Positions 1 through 10,118 of a DNA stretch of 64,000 nt are shown piece after piece (the stretch's first letter is position 1; each line of letters starts with the position of its first letter). The notes beneath the pieces are model-generated. The model had not been told where the DNA came from. It did no database searches and saw only the letters and a program-made list of their open reading frames with translations. The stretch lies in NCBI GenBank assembly GCA_039105265.1, contig JAPFFF010000001.1:9176001-9240000 (forward strand), read 5' to 3'. The position numbers and the translations under genes are program-made. The DNA comes from Tritrichomonas musculus (taxonomy: Eukaryota > Parabasalia > Tritrichomonadida > Tritrichomonadidae).

Positions 1-903
1 CTCTTGAATTTCATTAGCCATATCTTTCACTTCTGCCAACCGGTTCCTGCAATTTGTCAATTTTTCACTTGCGTTAGTAAGCGAATTTGTAAACTCCTTT
101 TGGAATGCTTTGATTTGTTCAGATAGAACTCTCATAGGATCAGAAAGATCAGCAATATCTTTTTTGGAAGTTGAAATAACTACATCATTTTTATAAGATA
201 TGCCAGAATGTGGTGCTTGAAAACTTATAGCTGATTTTTCTTGAGAGGATTGTATAAGAGAGCTTAAATTTGCGTTGATTTCAGATAATTGAATATTTTG
301 CTGTTGGACCAATTTCCGCATTTTTTCAATATTATCTGCAGATTGAAGGCGAGTGGATTGAGATGCTAACTTTGCAATTTTTTGTTCGAGGTAAGATAAA
401 CGTTGCTCTGTTGACTTGCTATATTGGGAAAAAATGCTAGTAATTCCATCTAAATTCTTGTCAAATTCGTCTTGCGAATTAGAAGATAACTGTAAACCTG
501 TATTTTTTTGTTTTGGTATATCAGTAAAAAACTTCTTCTTGAAATCAGATAAAAAATCGTCTACACAAGAATCAACTTTGAAATTCATTTGGTTTTCAAG
601 ATTTTTTAACTGGGATAATGCGTCATTTATATTTTTGGTTTGATTACCTGACTTTTCTTTTAAATCAAAGACGTCTCGTCTAACTTGGAGAATATTTCTG
701 TTAAGTTCGGATGGAAGTTGTTGCCTGATGTTTTTTATATCTTTCTCAATTGATTGGAGGCGAGGGTAGATCTGAAGTATATTTCTTTTAATTTCTTGTG
801 GAGCATATTCGGATTCCGGTGAACTATTTGAAGACTCTAAATCGGGTAATTTTGTTGAATGAGTTGAATCAAGAGGAGGAAGAGCAGATGCTTCAATGCT
901 CAT
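1..903 (-). CDS. Coiled-coil protein, C-terminus beyond window
   Basis: An open frame of 301 codons starts at ATG 903-901 (MSIEASALPPLDST...) and is still open at base 1, so only the N-terminal part is seen. After a Ser/Pro/Glu-rich head of about 45 residues the sequence is a string of charged and Gln/Leu-rich heptad-like stretches (for example KSTEQRLSYLEQKIAKLASQ, and later LSEQIKAFQKEFTNSL), which indicates a long coiled coil. There is no signal peptide, membrane segment or catalytic motif. It could be a cytoskeletal or tethering protein, but I do not recognise a family. About 25 bases upstream of the ATG lies a CCACTTTTTGAATA word that recurs elsewhere in the window. It is divergent from nothing on its left that can be seen; frataxin follows on the same strand upstream. 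Confidence 0.75.
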   Translation of the reverse strand, partial: MSIEASALPPLDSTHSTKLPDLESSNSSPESEYAPQEIKRNILQIYPRLQSIEKDIKNIRQQLPSELNRNILQVRRDVFDLKEKSGNQTKNINDALSQLKNLENQMNFKVDSCVDDFLSDFKKKFFTDIPKQKNTGLQLSSNSQDEFDKNLDGITSIFSQYSKSTEQRLSYLEQKIAKLASQSTRLQSADNIEKMRKLVQQQNIQLSEINANLSSLIQSSQEKSAISFQAPHSGISYKNDVVISTSKKDIADLSDPMRVLSEQIKAFQKEFTNSLTNASEKLTNCRNRLAEVKDMANEIQE

Positions 904-1298
904 AATAACGAATTCTTCTGAATATTATTCAAAAAGTGGATATATAAACTCCACTACCAAATCTAGAATTCGAGATGGAGGAAAAAGGCATGCACAATTT
1001 TTTGCATTTTATTGATTGCCAGACAAGGAAAATCGAATATTAGAAATCAGAAAAAAAAAAAAAAAGGATTTGACAAGAATATGCTTCGAGTTTATAAAAC
1101 AATATATAAATTTGATCAATACAGTATTTATAGTCAGTGGTAGTAAAAATGAATGTAAATTATCATTTATTTTTATTTTTAAATAATACAAATTATCATC
1201 TTCACAATCCGAGGTATTAATAATAATGAGATTATACCTCATAAATTACGCAAAATTAAGCTTAATCGTAGAAACTTGCAAATCTTTAAAAAAGTTCC
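904..1298. other. Intergenic, 5' side of coiled-coil gene
   Basis: No coding signal. It holds a 15-base A run near 1051-1065 and the CACTTTTTGAATA word on the minus strand near 929-941. It is presumably the 3' region of frataxin plus the promoter of the coiled-coil gene. Confidence 0.6.
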
Positions 1299-1676
1299 TC
1301 AATCAACTTTCAATGTTTTTTCTACTTCGTTTATTAATGATTGATTTAGATCAAGTTTATCATCCTTTGTATCAACCCATTTATTTGAATCCGAGTCATA
1401 TTCGAATTTTAAAGATCCTGAAACAGGAGATGAAACCCATATTTGACGATTTGGTGATTGTCTGCTGCATAATATATCATGCTTTGTGGTATGGAATGAT
1501 AGAGAATCGTCCTGAGCATCAATAATGAAGGAATCACCAAGTTTTTCATATTTCGAAGAGAAGAAATCGGCAAGATCATAAAATGTATCCGCAACTTTAG
1601 ATTTGAATTCAGCCTCATTTGGGAATGCTGCCATTCCTTTTGCAAAGAAGCGTTTAAAATGATAAGGAGAGAGCAT
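1299..1676 (-). CDS. FXN: Frataxin, hydrogenosomal
   Basis: A 125-residue protein. Frataxin is an acidic protein that assists Fe-S cluster assembly on the IscU/Nfs scaffold; in trichomonads this pathway sits in the hydrogenosome (known biology). The C-terminal 100 residues carry the frataxin signature: helix 1 (residues 26-44), beta sheet with SRQSPNRQIWVSSPVSG (71-87), then FEYDSDSNKW and a final helix. Relative to human frataxin the residues corresponding to Q148, N151, Q153, I154 and W155 are all present (Q73, N76, Q78, I79, W80), while N146 is Ser. The N-terminus MLSPYHFKRFFAKGM starts with ML, has Arg/Lys and hydroxylated residues and no acids, typical of short hydrogenosomal presequences. 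I chose ATG 1676-1674; the frame stays open upstream to 1715 but only to a TTG. The ATG sits within ACTCATTATG, an Inr-like sequence. The gene is complete and intronless. Confidence 0.92.
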   Translation of the reverse strand: MLSPYHFKRFFAKGMAAFPNEAEFKSKVADTFYDLADFFSSKYEKLGDSFIIDAQDDSLSFHTTKHDILCSRQSPNRQIWVSSPVSGSLKFEYDSDSNKWVDTKDDKLDLNQSLINEVEKTLKVD

Positions 1677-2011
1677 AATGAGTAATTTTAAACCAAATTG
1701 AAAAGGTTTAATCAATTTTGAACTTTTTGATATATATCATTAATCTCATCATTTTTCGAAATGCCCAAAAGCAGATTGTGATTCTAAAAGAGAAGAAGGC
1801 AAAAGAAGAAAAGATAACAATAAACTTGCATTTTGCTTGCTTTAAATCTTTTCTTTTTATTTATAATTAATATAATATAATATAATTTAAAAAAAAAAAA
1901 AAAATTGCTTGTAGTGTAAGCAACATTATTGCATATATCATGACATATATTATTTTTATTATTATAAAAATTTTAACAGAAGCTAATATTACATAACATT
2001 AATAACAAAAA
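1677..2011. other. Intergenic, frataxin promoter side
   Basis: No gene seen. Contains an A run near 1890-1904 and the upstream region of frataxin on the minus strand (CCTTTTCAATTTGG about 30 bases before the ATG). It also receives the 3' end of the GOST-type gene. Confidence 0.5.
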
Positions 2012-3250
2012 TCAATCTATTATATGAGAAACAAACACAAAATCTGTGGTTCCTGGATCATGGAGATAAGTTAATGTAGACTCTGTTGGAGGAGACTCTT
2101 CTATATACTCATTTGGACCATTATATTCATTTTTGTAGAAAAAATAATGTATATCCATAAATATTAATGTAAAAATGAACACTTCTTGAATAAATATTCC
2201 CACAGATTTATGAAAAGAACTAAAAAGCAAGTAACTTGTGGTTATAAAAATAGAGAATAAATACATTAATAAATCAGAAGAAAAGTTAATTATGAGTTCA
2301 AATTTGTTAGAATAGTGTGCAAATCGATCGCCAAGTTCCATTTGTAAATAAATTGCATTTTGAATTGATTGAGCTATAAATTCTGCATATGAATAACCCA
2401 TTATTAATACAAGTAAAGCTAGAGAAAAATAAATCCAAGAAAATGTAATTGTATCAATCAATTCTTTTGTAATTAATATGGATATTAAAAGTATAAAAAT
2501 CCTTAAAAAATTTAAAATAGCAAATTTTAAATCTTCATAATAAATACAAAATCCAGATGCTGCGCATGCATTGACAGAAAATAAAAATGCTATTGAAGCC
2601 AATTCAATAAGAAAAGAAATTGTTCTATTTTTGGGAGAGATAGAATCAATGATTGTACGAGAAATCCAAACATCTGCTTTATAGTAAGATGATATCGCTA
2701 TTAATGCTGTTGATATTGAAAATAAAACATGTAAATGAACAAGAAAATGGGGGTGAATGATTGAATTTAATATCCAAAAAACAGTTAAAGTTGTGGCCAG
2801 CAAACATACAAGAATATAAAATAAAGGGAGCATTTTTTCTCGATAATCTAAATAAGTTTTTGGATTTCGAAAAGTATACATAACAGTAATAGATTTTTTT
2901 TGACAGTTCGTAATCACAGGTATTAAAACTTCGCTCTTATTAGTATGGCTAGACCAATTGATAAAATATTCTTCTTGTGAATAAAAAAATAGCGAAGATG
3001 AAAATCGAAGAAGGTTTCGTTCAAAAAATTCACAATAGTTTTGACATGCGTTATTTGAAAAATCAAGCATGCTATATTTAAAATCAGGAATCAAATAAAT
3101 TTCTGTACGAAAACGTGATTTCGAATATAATCGAAAGTTAAAAGTCCCATTTTTTTCGAATCCAAAATCTTTAAGGCTAGTAATCAATGTCTGCGACTCA
3201 ATATTTTGCGTTGATGAAAAAGATGATATAAACGAAATCAAAAGCCACAT
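2012..3250 (-). CDS. GOST-type seven-transmembrane protein
   Basis: 412 residues, complete, ATG at 3250-3248. Layout: cleavable signal peptide (MWLLISFISSFSS), a lumenal/extracellular domain to about residue 138 with the pattern LKDFGFEKNGTFNFRL that marks the start of the GOLD-like domain in GPR107/GPR180/TMEM145-type proteins and possible N-glycosylation sites (NGT, NWS, NKS), then seven hydrophobic segments beginning near 141-163 and 170-188 and ending near residue 375, and a short acidic cytosolic tail. Cysteines near residues 69, 73 and 116 could form lumenal disulfides. Family members act in the secretory and endosomal pathway rather than as classic G-protein receptors. The assignment rests on topology and the short motif, so a related Lung-7TM family member is equally possible. 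No clear Inr is seen upstream. Confidence 0.7.
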   Translation of the reverse strand: MWLLISFISSFSSTQNIESQTLITSLKDFGFEKNGTFNFRLYSKSRFRTEIYLIPDFKYSMLDFSNNACQNYCEFFERNLLRFSSSLFFYSQEEYFINWSSHTNKSEVLIPVITNCQKKSITVMYTFRNPKTYLDYREKMLPLFYILVCLLATTLTVFWILNSIIHPHFLVHLHVLFSISTALIAISSYYKADVWISRTIIDSISPKNRTISFLIELASIAFLFSVNACAASGFCIYYEDLKFAILNFLRIFILLISILITKELIDTITFSWIYFSLALLVLIMGYSYAEFIAQSIQNAIYLQMELGDRFAHYSNKFELIINFSSDLLMYLFSIFITTSYLLFSSFHKSVGIFIQEVFIFTLIFMDIHYFFYKNEYNGPNEYIEESPPTESTLTYLHDPGTTDFVFVSHIID

Positions 3251-3422
3251 TTTTTCAATTTAAAATTATAAGTACACAAATACCTTTATTTTTTCATATA
3301 TTTATTTGCTAATACAATTTATAATAATATATAGGTTTTTGATGATTCAAAAAAAAGATAATATTGTACAATTCAAATTTTGTTTCAAAGATATATCAAT
3401 TCATATAAAATTGAAAACTTTT

Positions 3423-3535
3423 AATTCTCGCAAGGCCACTTTTTGAATACTTTGAAAACATAACTTTTTATGTTAAAATAATGTTACTTATACAACTTTT
3501 TAATAAAAAATATTCAAAAAGTGTCCGCGAGAATT
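3423..3535. repeat. Inverted-repeat pair, possible tiny foldback
   Basis: AATTCTCGC followed by CCACTTTTTGAATA (3423-3449) is repeated inverted at 3511-3535, with about 60 bases between. The arms match except for a two-base difference in the middle. It could be a very small MITE or a structured 5' region of the GOST-type gene. Confidence 0.6.
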
Positions 3536-3546
3536 ACAAATTTTTC

Positions 3547-3579
3547 TTCACTTTTTGAGCTGAAGGCTCAAAAAGTGAA
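3547..3579. repeat. Perfect 14-bp hairpin, CACTTTTTGAGC family
   Basis: TTCACTTTTTGAGC, loop TGAAG, then the exact complement GCTCAAAAAGTGAA. A second copy of the same stem with a different loop lies at 5404-5430. Confidence 0.85.
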
Positions 3580-3797
3580 TTGCAAAATTTGTTAAATTTT
3601 TCAATATATTTCAAACTTTTTGAAAAGTCTTTATCAATCTCCAATTTCAAAACGTTTTGAAATTTGCTACACCTACACTTCGCATAAGGCCCACTAGTGG
3701 TAAAATATAAAATCAACCTAAAAATTGTCCTTTGCTGATTCCAAGCTTTTCTTCCATTTTTAATGATTCATCGCAATAGGTTTTTTCATTAAATCAT

Positions 3798-4001
3798 TTA
3801 AATGCATTCATTTTCCAATGCAATCTGTTGCTGAGCATTAGCATAAAAAAGAGTTTTAGTAATATCATACTTCGCTTGCATATTTCGATAAATTTTATAA
3901 AAAATCAACTGCTTAACGCAACCGAGTAGTTTAGAAGCTTGTGCTGCATTTGAATAATCTGTATCGTAGTTGAGTAGCTGACATCTAATTATCCAATACT
4001 G
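3798..4001 (-). pseudogene. Short coding-like remnant, unknown
   Basis: A 67-codon stretch without a start codon, open on the minus strand and ending at TAA 3800-3798. It reads with ordinary protein composition (for example DYSNAAQASKLLGCVKQLI and YDITKTLFYANAQQQIALEN), unlike the surrounding low-complexity AT DNA. I do not recognise a family. It may be the decayed end of a host gene or of a repeat; it may also be chance. Confidence 0.3.
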
Positions 4002-4714
4002 TTACTACAGATATAATGCTCACTGATTGTAATTCATGATCTTAAATAATGTTCTTCTCTGCAGTGGAAGTTCACAATTTGATCATTTATATATATATAT
4101 AAAAATGGTTATAAATACAGTGGTTTCTTGGCATAAAACTGAAGAAACACATTATGAAAATTTGTTTGATAGAAAATGGGAACCGAACTTTTCCCCTATT
4201 TTCTACCCAATTTTTGGAATATATTTATCATAGTATGTTAATAAAATAATTTCATGTTTTTTAAAATTGTATATCTATAATAATATTATTAATAAGTATC
4301 AGCATGTACATATTGACTTAATTTTTTTAAAGAGATATTACATATGTGTGGTTACAAGAGACGATTAAAAGATAAAGCCTAAACGCTTTTAGAATAATTA
4401 CCAAAAATTTTACTTTTTTTTTCGAAAAATTTTGGAAAGTTTAAAATTTTGAAACACTTTTCAATTAATTTTTGCCAAAAATACATTGAATACATTGAAT
4501 ATGGATTTCGTTTTCGGTTTTCAATTTTTTTTTTTTTTTTTTTGAAATAATTTCCCAAAATATATTTTCAAATTATAGTAGGTTAAATATTATGTTGTTT
4601 AACAACAATAAATCAATTTTTAAAAGCGGTCAAAACCGAAACTGTCCATTTTATAACAAAAAGTTTTTTATTCACCATATAATTCAACCTTAATCTGAAT
4701 TTTAGCTTTTTACT
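4002..4714. other. AT-rich upstream region of the Snf7 gene
   Basis: No gene supported. Contains a 19-base T run near 4526-4544, a direct doubling of 'acattgaat' near 4482-4500 and the promoter of the downstream gene. Confidence 0.5.
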
Positions 4715-4721
4715 TCATTTT
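4715..4721 (+). promoter_or_regulatory. Trichomonad Inr with 7-base leader
   Basis: TCATTTTTAATGG: the Inr core TCATTT lies directly before the ATG at 4724. If transcription starts at the A of TCA, as established for the Trichomonas vaginalis Inr, the leader is 7 bases. This fixes the start of the Snf7 gene. Confidence 0.75.
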
Positions 4722-4723
4722 TA

Positions 4724-5356
4724 ATGGCTTGGTTATTCGGTAAAGGAAAAAAAAAGCAAAAAAAGCAAGAAGCCCCAACTATTGAGGAAAACTCCGAAAA
4801 GTTATCAAAAACCATTGAAGATCTTAAGAAAAAAAACGAGTATGATCAAGCAAGAGCAAATGAACTATTACGACAGGCAATAGCATATAAAAAGCAAGGA
4901 AATGATAAAAAGGCAAAAGATTGCCTTAAAAAGAAAAAATTAATTGAGATGAACATGGCTAAGATAGAACAAATGCAGACTAATCTAGAAGCTCAGCAAA
5001 TGCAAATTCAAAATGCTGAAACTACTTCAAAGGTTTTTGAAGCATATAAACAGAACAATGAGGTTATGAAAAATCAATTCAAAGGTTACGACATTGATCA
5101 AATTCAAGATACACTTGATGAAATTCAAGATAACCAAGAAAGTTTTAATGAAATTACTGATGCAATTGCAGGCTCAAACTTTGGTCCTCAACTTGATGAC
5201 GATGAACTTGAAGATGAGCTTGCTAATCTCGATATAGATCAAGATGAGGCCGCTACTGGAGTTGCAGATCCGCCTGCTGCATATGCCGCTCCTGCTGCTA
5301 CTGCTAATGCAAATGATGAACAAGATATCGGAAACCTTATGGCAGGATTTAACTAA
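4724..5356 (+). CDS. VPS32: ESCRT-III subunit, Snf7/CHMP4 (Vps32) type
   Basis: 210 residues. Snf7/CHMP4 polymerises on endosomal and plasma membranes and drives membrane scission in multivesicular body formation, cytokinesis and repair (known for the family). Seen here: an N-terminal amphipathic start MAWLFGKG followed by a Lys-rich patch, the long basic alpha1-alpha2 hairpin (about residues 20-115) with YDQARANELLRQAIAYKKQG and KKKKLIEMNMAKIEQMQ, alpha3-alpha4 (115-150, VMKNQFKGYDIDQIQDTLDEIQD), and an acidic C-terminal tail with DELEDELANLDID, a linker rich in Ala, and a final helix DIGNLMAGFN that resembles the Bro1/ALIX-binding end of CHMP4. The length is usual for the family. The basic N-half and acidic C-half are typical of the autoinhibited closed form. 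An Inr sits 7 bases upstream of the ATG. Confidence 0.92.
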   Translation: MAWLFGKGKKKQKKQEAPTIEENSEKLSKTIEDLKKKNEYDQARANELLRQAIAYKKQGNDKKAKDCLKKKKLIEMNMAKIEQMQTNLEAQQMQIQNAETTSKVFEAYKQNNEVMKNQFKGYDIDQIQDTLDEIQDNQESFNEITDAIAGSNFGPQLDDDELEDELANLDIDQDEAATGVADPPAAYAAPAATANANDEQDIGNLMAGFN

Positions 5357-5403
5357 ATAAACTCATTTCTATTTTTTATTTCTCTTTTTGAAACAAGGGA
5401 CGC

Positions 5404-5430
5404 CACTTTTTGAGCGAAGCTCAAAAAGTG
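5404..5430. repeat. Perfect 12-bp hairpin 48 bases after Snf7 stop
   Basis: CACTTTTTGAGC, loop GAA, GCTCAAAAAGTG. Same stem as the hairpin at 3547-3579. Its place just after the stop at 5356 would allow a role in 3' end formation, but position alone cannot show that. Confidence 0.75.
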
Positions 5431-7075
5431 TCTTTAGCGCTGTCTATTGATTATTTTCTGTATAATATTAAAATTTAAACAATTTTTTTTTTTTATAAAA
5501 AAGAAGAGGAATTCTTTATAGTACAGACAACTTTTTCAGAAAAAAATAATCGTCCATTTTTTAGAGCTTTCTTTTTCATTTAAAAGAGGTGAGACTGCGA
5601 AATTTTAAATGAACTTTTTTCGGAATAATAATCAACAAAATTAAAAATAGATTAAAAATATAGTATTATGGTGTTGTTACCTTTTCATATCATATACTTT
5701 TTTCAGATTTAATCAAAAAAAAATGAAATTGTATTGATATTTCAAAATGTCATAATTCATATATTCGTCATTATTTTTTCTTTTCAACCATTAAATTACA
5801 TTTGTATATAGATGATCTCTATTTTTTAATAAGAAAGCTATTCAATAAATGCGTTTTTGGTCAAAATTCAAAAAAATATTTTTCAATTTAAAGAGAAATT
5901 TTCTTCTATATTAAAGACCAAAGAAATAACTATAGTTTATCTCTTAATTTATCTGGTGCTGGCAAACATATCAAAATATTATTAAAAATTTTTTTACAAT
6001 TTTAGCTAGGATTGAGGATTAATATTGAATATAATTCTATATACGTTAGTGATGTAAACTTCACAAATATCCAAATAATTTCATTTGTTTTTATTTTGGT
6101 ATCAACATCACAGTAAGTATTTATTTTAATATTTATCAATATTTTGCTAAACAAATCATGCTTTTAATATGATGATAGTTAGTTAAATCATAAAAAATCA
6201 TTATTTGATTGGTAATTCTTAGTCAAAGATTTTAATATTATATTTACATCCATATATTAAATATTGATAATTATATTATGTATTATTTTGAGTAATAGAT
6301 TTTTTTTATTAAGATAAAATTGAAATTATTATAAGATATAAACAATCCAATTTTAAAAATAGATTTATAGCTAAAAATCTGAAAAAAATAATAGTGAAAT
6401 TATCATAAATAGCATTTAATTCTGCAATAAGATAATATGAATTAATATTATTAAAAACACCAAAAATTTTCTCAGCTTCACTTCTCATAGAAAAGATTTA
6501 AAATTTTTTTGTATTTTTTATTTATTTTTTAATTTTTGCCATATAGAGAATATGTTGAATGCGGAATAATTGAAAATTTTCAAGAATGAGAATATTATTT
6601 GATTAAAAATTAAACTTAAAAATGGTTGATTTAGGTAATCAAATGGTATATTTGGCTTCCTAAATTGATATAGTTTAGGATTTAATGGTTAAAGTCAATA
6701 TTAAATAAGAAAACAAAGTTTTTTTAATTATTTTAAAGGAATTGAAAAAGTATGAATAGGGGGTCATATTATTTTTTTAAAAAATTAAAATTTTAATTTC
6801 TCAAAAAGTTTATTTAACCATATATACATATAAAAAGTTCTCGATGATGCACTATGCTAATAACGTGCTTTCAATAGATCCAGAGCAAGATCAATCTAGC
6901 ATAAATTGGCCACAGTTTATTTGTTAACAGAAATAAAAATAATATAATTTGATTGTATGCCATATCAAAAATATCATAAAGTGCCCCAAAAAAATAGGGG
7001 TCTCATTCAATAAAATAGGGGTCGACGATCAAGTTAAGAAAAAATTGAATATTTTTTCAGAAAATATAATTTTAA

Positions 7076-7422
7076 GGTTCTCCTTTCAAATTTAAAAGAT
7101 TAAATTCAATGAGATTTCACAAATAAAATATACATAAATATCATCTGTAAAAATGAATTAAAATATAAAATTTATGAAAATATATATTTTAAAAAATTGT
7201 ATAAAAACATTTTCATAGAATATTATTGTTTTTATTTTTCTACTGATAGAAATCACAAAATTAAAAAATCAATAAAATTTTGAATAAAATAAGATTTAAT
7301 CGTTGAGGCCAAATATTTTTATTTTTCACCAAAACTTTTTCCGAAAAATGCTATATTGAATTATATATTCTATGAGTTAATTCAATATTGAATAATTTAC
7401 ATTTTTTTAGGGAAGGAGAACC
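7076..7422. mobile_element. TTAA-bounded small element (347 bp)
   Basis: Termini GGTTCTCCTTTC at 7076 and GAAGGAGAACC ending 7422 are inverted repeats, and each is flanked by TTAA (7072-7075 and 7423-7426). TTAA target duplications are known for piggyBac and Kolobok; termini starting GG fit Kolobok better than the CC of piggyBac (inference). No coding capacity. Internal sequence near 7330-7400 resembles that of the element ending at 58780. Confidence 0.6.
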
Positions 7423-8228
7423 TTAAGAAAAAAATTTTTTTTTCAAATATTTTTTTCTCAAAATAAATTTTTATTATCGTTTTCCCTTGAAATTAATTAT
7501 TTTTTGAATCGACCCCTTTTATTTCTCTCACTTTATATCAAAATTAGAGGTAGATGTGAATATTCATAATTCTTTCTAATCAAATTTGGATGACAAAAAA
7601 TAAAAATATGTATTTTTTGAAATGTTGAATGCTTTTTATGTATAAATAAATGTTATTTTTTATGATTTTCAATATGATAAATTTATATATTATAACAATA
7701 TTCATTGATTTCTTATTTGTGCAAAATTATCGAAATATTATTTTTTCAAAAAAGTTCACCAGATCGGGACATATAAAAGATATTTTACTTTTTTAAAGGT
7801 ATTAATAGCATATTCACAAGCGAATGTTTTATATTATTTCATTTATTCTTTAAAAACTTTCCTTTGTAAAAATTTTATGACCTTTATAATAAAGGCTTTA
7901 TTACTCCCAAAAAGAGGCATGTCAACCAAGAATGAACAATAAGCGAAACACATAATTTAGGATTTAGATTATTAAAGCATCCATTAATAAAATTCTACTA
8001 AATCTGATTCGTTTCTTCTGTTAAGTTTCGAGTTTTTCGAAAATCTGGGTGACGCATTCAATTTCTATAAATTTTGAATAAAAATTATGATCGTTCTAGT
8101 TTATAACATAAATTTGAATTTGAATTAATTTTCACAATTTTTTTTCTATAGATTGAGAAGATTCTATCAAAAAATTGAATTCGTCACCTAGTTTTTCGCT
8201 TCGTTGCCTACTTTTCCCCGTTACTATA

Positions 8229-8533
8229 TAGTAAGACGATAAACGAGTAAACAACAGAAAAACCGGTCGAAATCGTAAACTTTTTCATAAAATCGCACTC
8301 AAATATTTCATAAAGATGTTCAAAATTGAATGAAAAAAGATATTGAAAAGGCTCTCAAATATAACTCAAATATCTTTTTAAAAAGTTCTAAAAAATTTTT
8401 AAAATTTTATAATGTCTACCGGTTTTTGAATAAGCATCATAGAAAAGTATTCAGAGTATTTCTATGAGTTTAATGAAAAAGTTGATGATGTCGACCAGTT
8501 TTTCGTGATGTCAACTGGTTTATCGTCAAACTA
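8229..8533. mobile_element. TA-bounded mariner-like MITE (305 bp)
   Basis: Imperfect terminal repeats TAGTAAGACGATAAACGAGT (left) and the inverse of TAGTTTGACGATAAACCAGT (right), each flanked by TA. No coding capacity; internal sequence carries two related 'accggt/accagt' motifs. Confidence 0.5.
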
Positions 8534-8629
8534 TAGATAGTCAAATTGAATTTTTTTCAATGATCATATAGAAATTGTGCGAGGGTTTAAATTTGAAGTA
8601 TTGAAATCGTGCGAGGGTCTCAATATTAA

Positions 8630-8869
8630 GGTACAAATCCAGTACGTTATTTTTTGTAAGTGAGAACGTTTATTATTTGAATAGATGGGGGTCTTTGAAA
8701 AAGTTTAAATTGACAAGGTGTGTTTTTGACATTTATTTTACATTTTTCTTAATTCAATGACATGTTATGTAAAAAATAGTCAGATATTCGATTTTTTATA
8801 TAACATGTCGATTTTTTCTTATAAAGTGTCAAAAAAAATGGCGGTTACGTAACGTACTGGATTTGTACC
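8630..8869. mobile_element. TTAA-bounded foldback MITE (240 bp)
   Basis: A perfect 20-bp terminal inverted repeat, GGTACAAATCCAGTACGTTA, at 8630-8649 and inverted at 8850-8869, flanked on both sides by TTAA (8626-8629 and 8870-8873). Inner inverted pairs (gacatgttat / ataacatgtc and tgtttttgaca / tgtcaaaaa) would let most of it fold into one hairpin. No coding capacity. Confidence 0.75.
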
Positions 8870-9831
8870 TTAAATAATCATATAAAATTATTTTATATTA
8901 TTTCATTATATTTAATTATTATATTATATTTTTTATATAAAACAAATTTTATTTTTTCTCACAAATTTCAATTTATAAATGATTATCTATTCAAAATTTT
9001 TCAAAAAAAATATTTTTTTTAAAAATTCTAGCTAATCTTCTTAAAATATAGATTTTAAAAAAATTAACAAGGGAAAAACAATTGGAGTGCTTTATTTTAT
9101 TCAGAAATGAGAAAAAAAAGAAAATATGCAGAAACTCTTTCAACTTTTTCATGAAATATTTTTCATCCCATAGAATCATAACTATGAAACTTATAATACT
9201 GATCTAATAAGTGATTTTAAAAATATTAAATAAATAAAAAGATTATATATGTTTGCTTTATCAAAAAATATTTCGGCATAATCTTGTATCAAGAATAATA
9301 CTCAATATAATCAAATATAAACAATATTAATATTTATATTACAAAGCATTATTAATAATTATATTATTATTATCATAATTGAATGAATTTACAAAAAGAT
9401 ATAATTATATTTTTGATAATTGTTTAATAACTTTTTGTGATAAAAATTTTGGTTGATATGCCACTTCCCAAAAAAGAAAATTCTAAATATTTAAATTTTG
9501 ACCTTTGACGATGAAAATTTACCTAAATAAGAAACTTGTTGACCTCATTTAATCTGTTCTATTCTCATCATTTTTCTTTATTCTCATTTTTTTCATCTGT
9601 CACATCCAAATTCAATTAATCTTATCATTCTCATCTAGTTTCATCAAATTTTGTCTGTTTCGTTCAATATCAACTAATCTCATTTATCTGTTTCAATCTC
9701 ATCTCTCATAAAATAGCTAATTAAAAAAAAAGAATAATTTAGAATAATTATTATAAATTAATGGGTAATTTTATTAATAGATAAGATTATGAATAAAAAA
9801 AAAAAAAAGTGTTTTAATAGCCACTAGCTCG

Positions 9832-10118
9832 CTTCGCTCGTAGTGACCCAAGTAATACATGTTCGCTACGTTCAGCTCGGATTGCTTGGATTTTAGCCCC
9901 TTCGACGTTAGATACGGTAATCGTCTTACACCAGGCTCCCTTTGGAGACTGGGAAGAGATGGTAATAAATAATTATTATGAGAGGAAGTCTGAAGGTCGT
10001 AATAAATATTTATTATTACCGTAATAAAAAAAAATAATTAAAATTTTAAAATCTACATGCATATCAATGTAATAAAAAATAATTATTATGAGAGGAAGTC
10101 TGAAACATGCTGAAGGTC
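9832..10118. ncRNA. GC-richer structured block, candidate ncRNA or repeat
   Basis: Within a region of very low GC, 9832-9962 is markedly richer. It holds a strong hairpin around CTCGCTTCGCTCG (9833-9845, closed by CACTA/TAGTG), a 9-bp stem CCAAGTAAT / ATTGCTTGG (9848-9889), and CCAGGCTCC-CTTT-GGAGACTGG near 9931-9952. It is followed by two copies of an AATTATTATGAGAGGAAGTCTGAA unit (about 9969 and 10081), the second with a 10-base insertion before GGTC. The pattern could be a structured RNA gene or an old repeat; no known RNA family is recognised. Confidence 0.35.

Noticed and set aside
9832-9900. tRNA gene
   Set aside because: GC-rich stems suggested one, but no cloverleaf, T-loop GTTCRANNC or anticodon arm could be placed.
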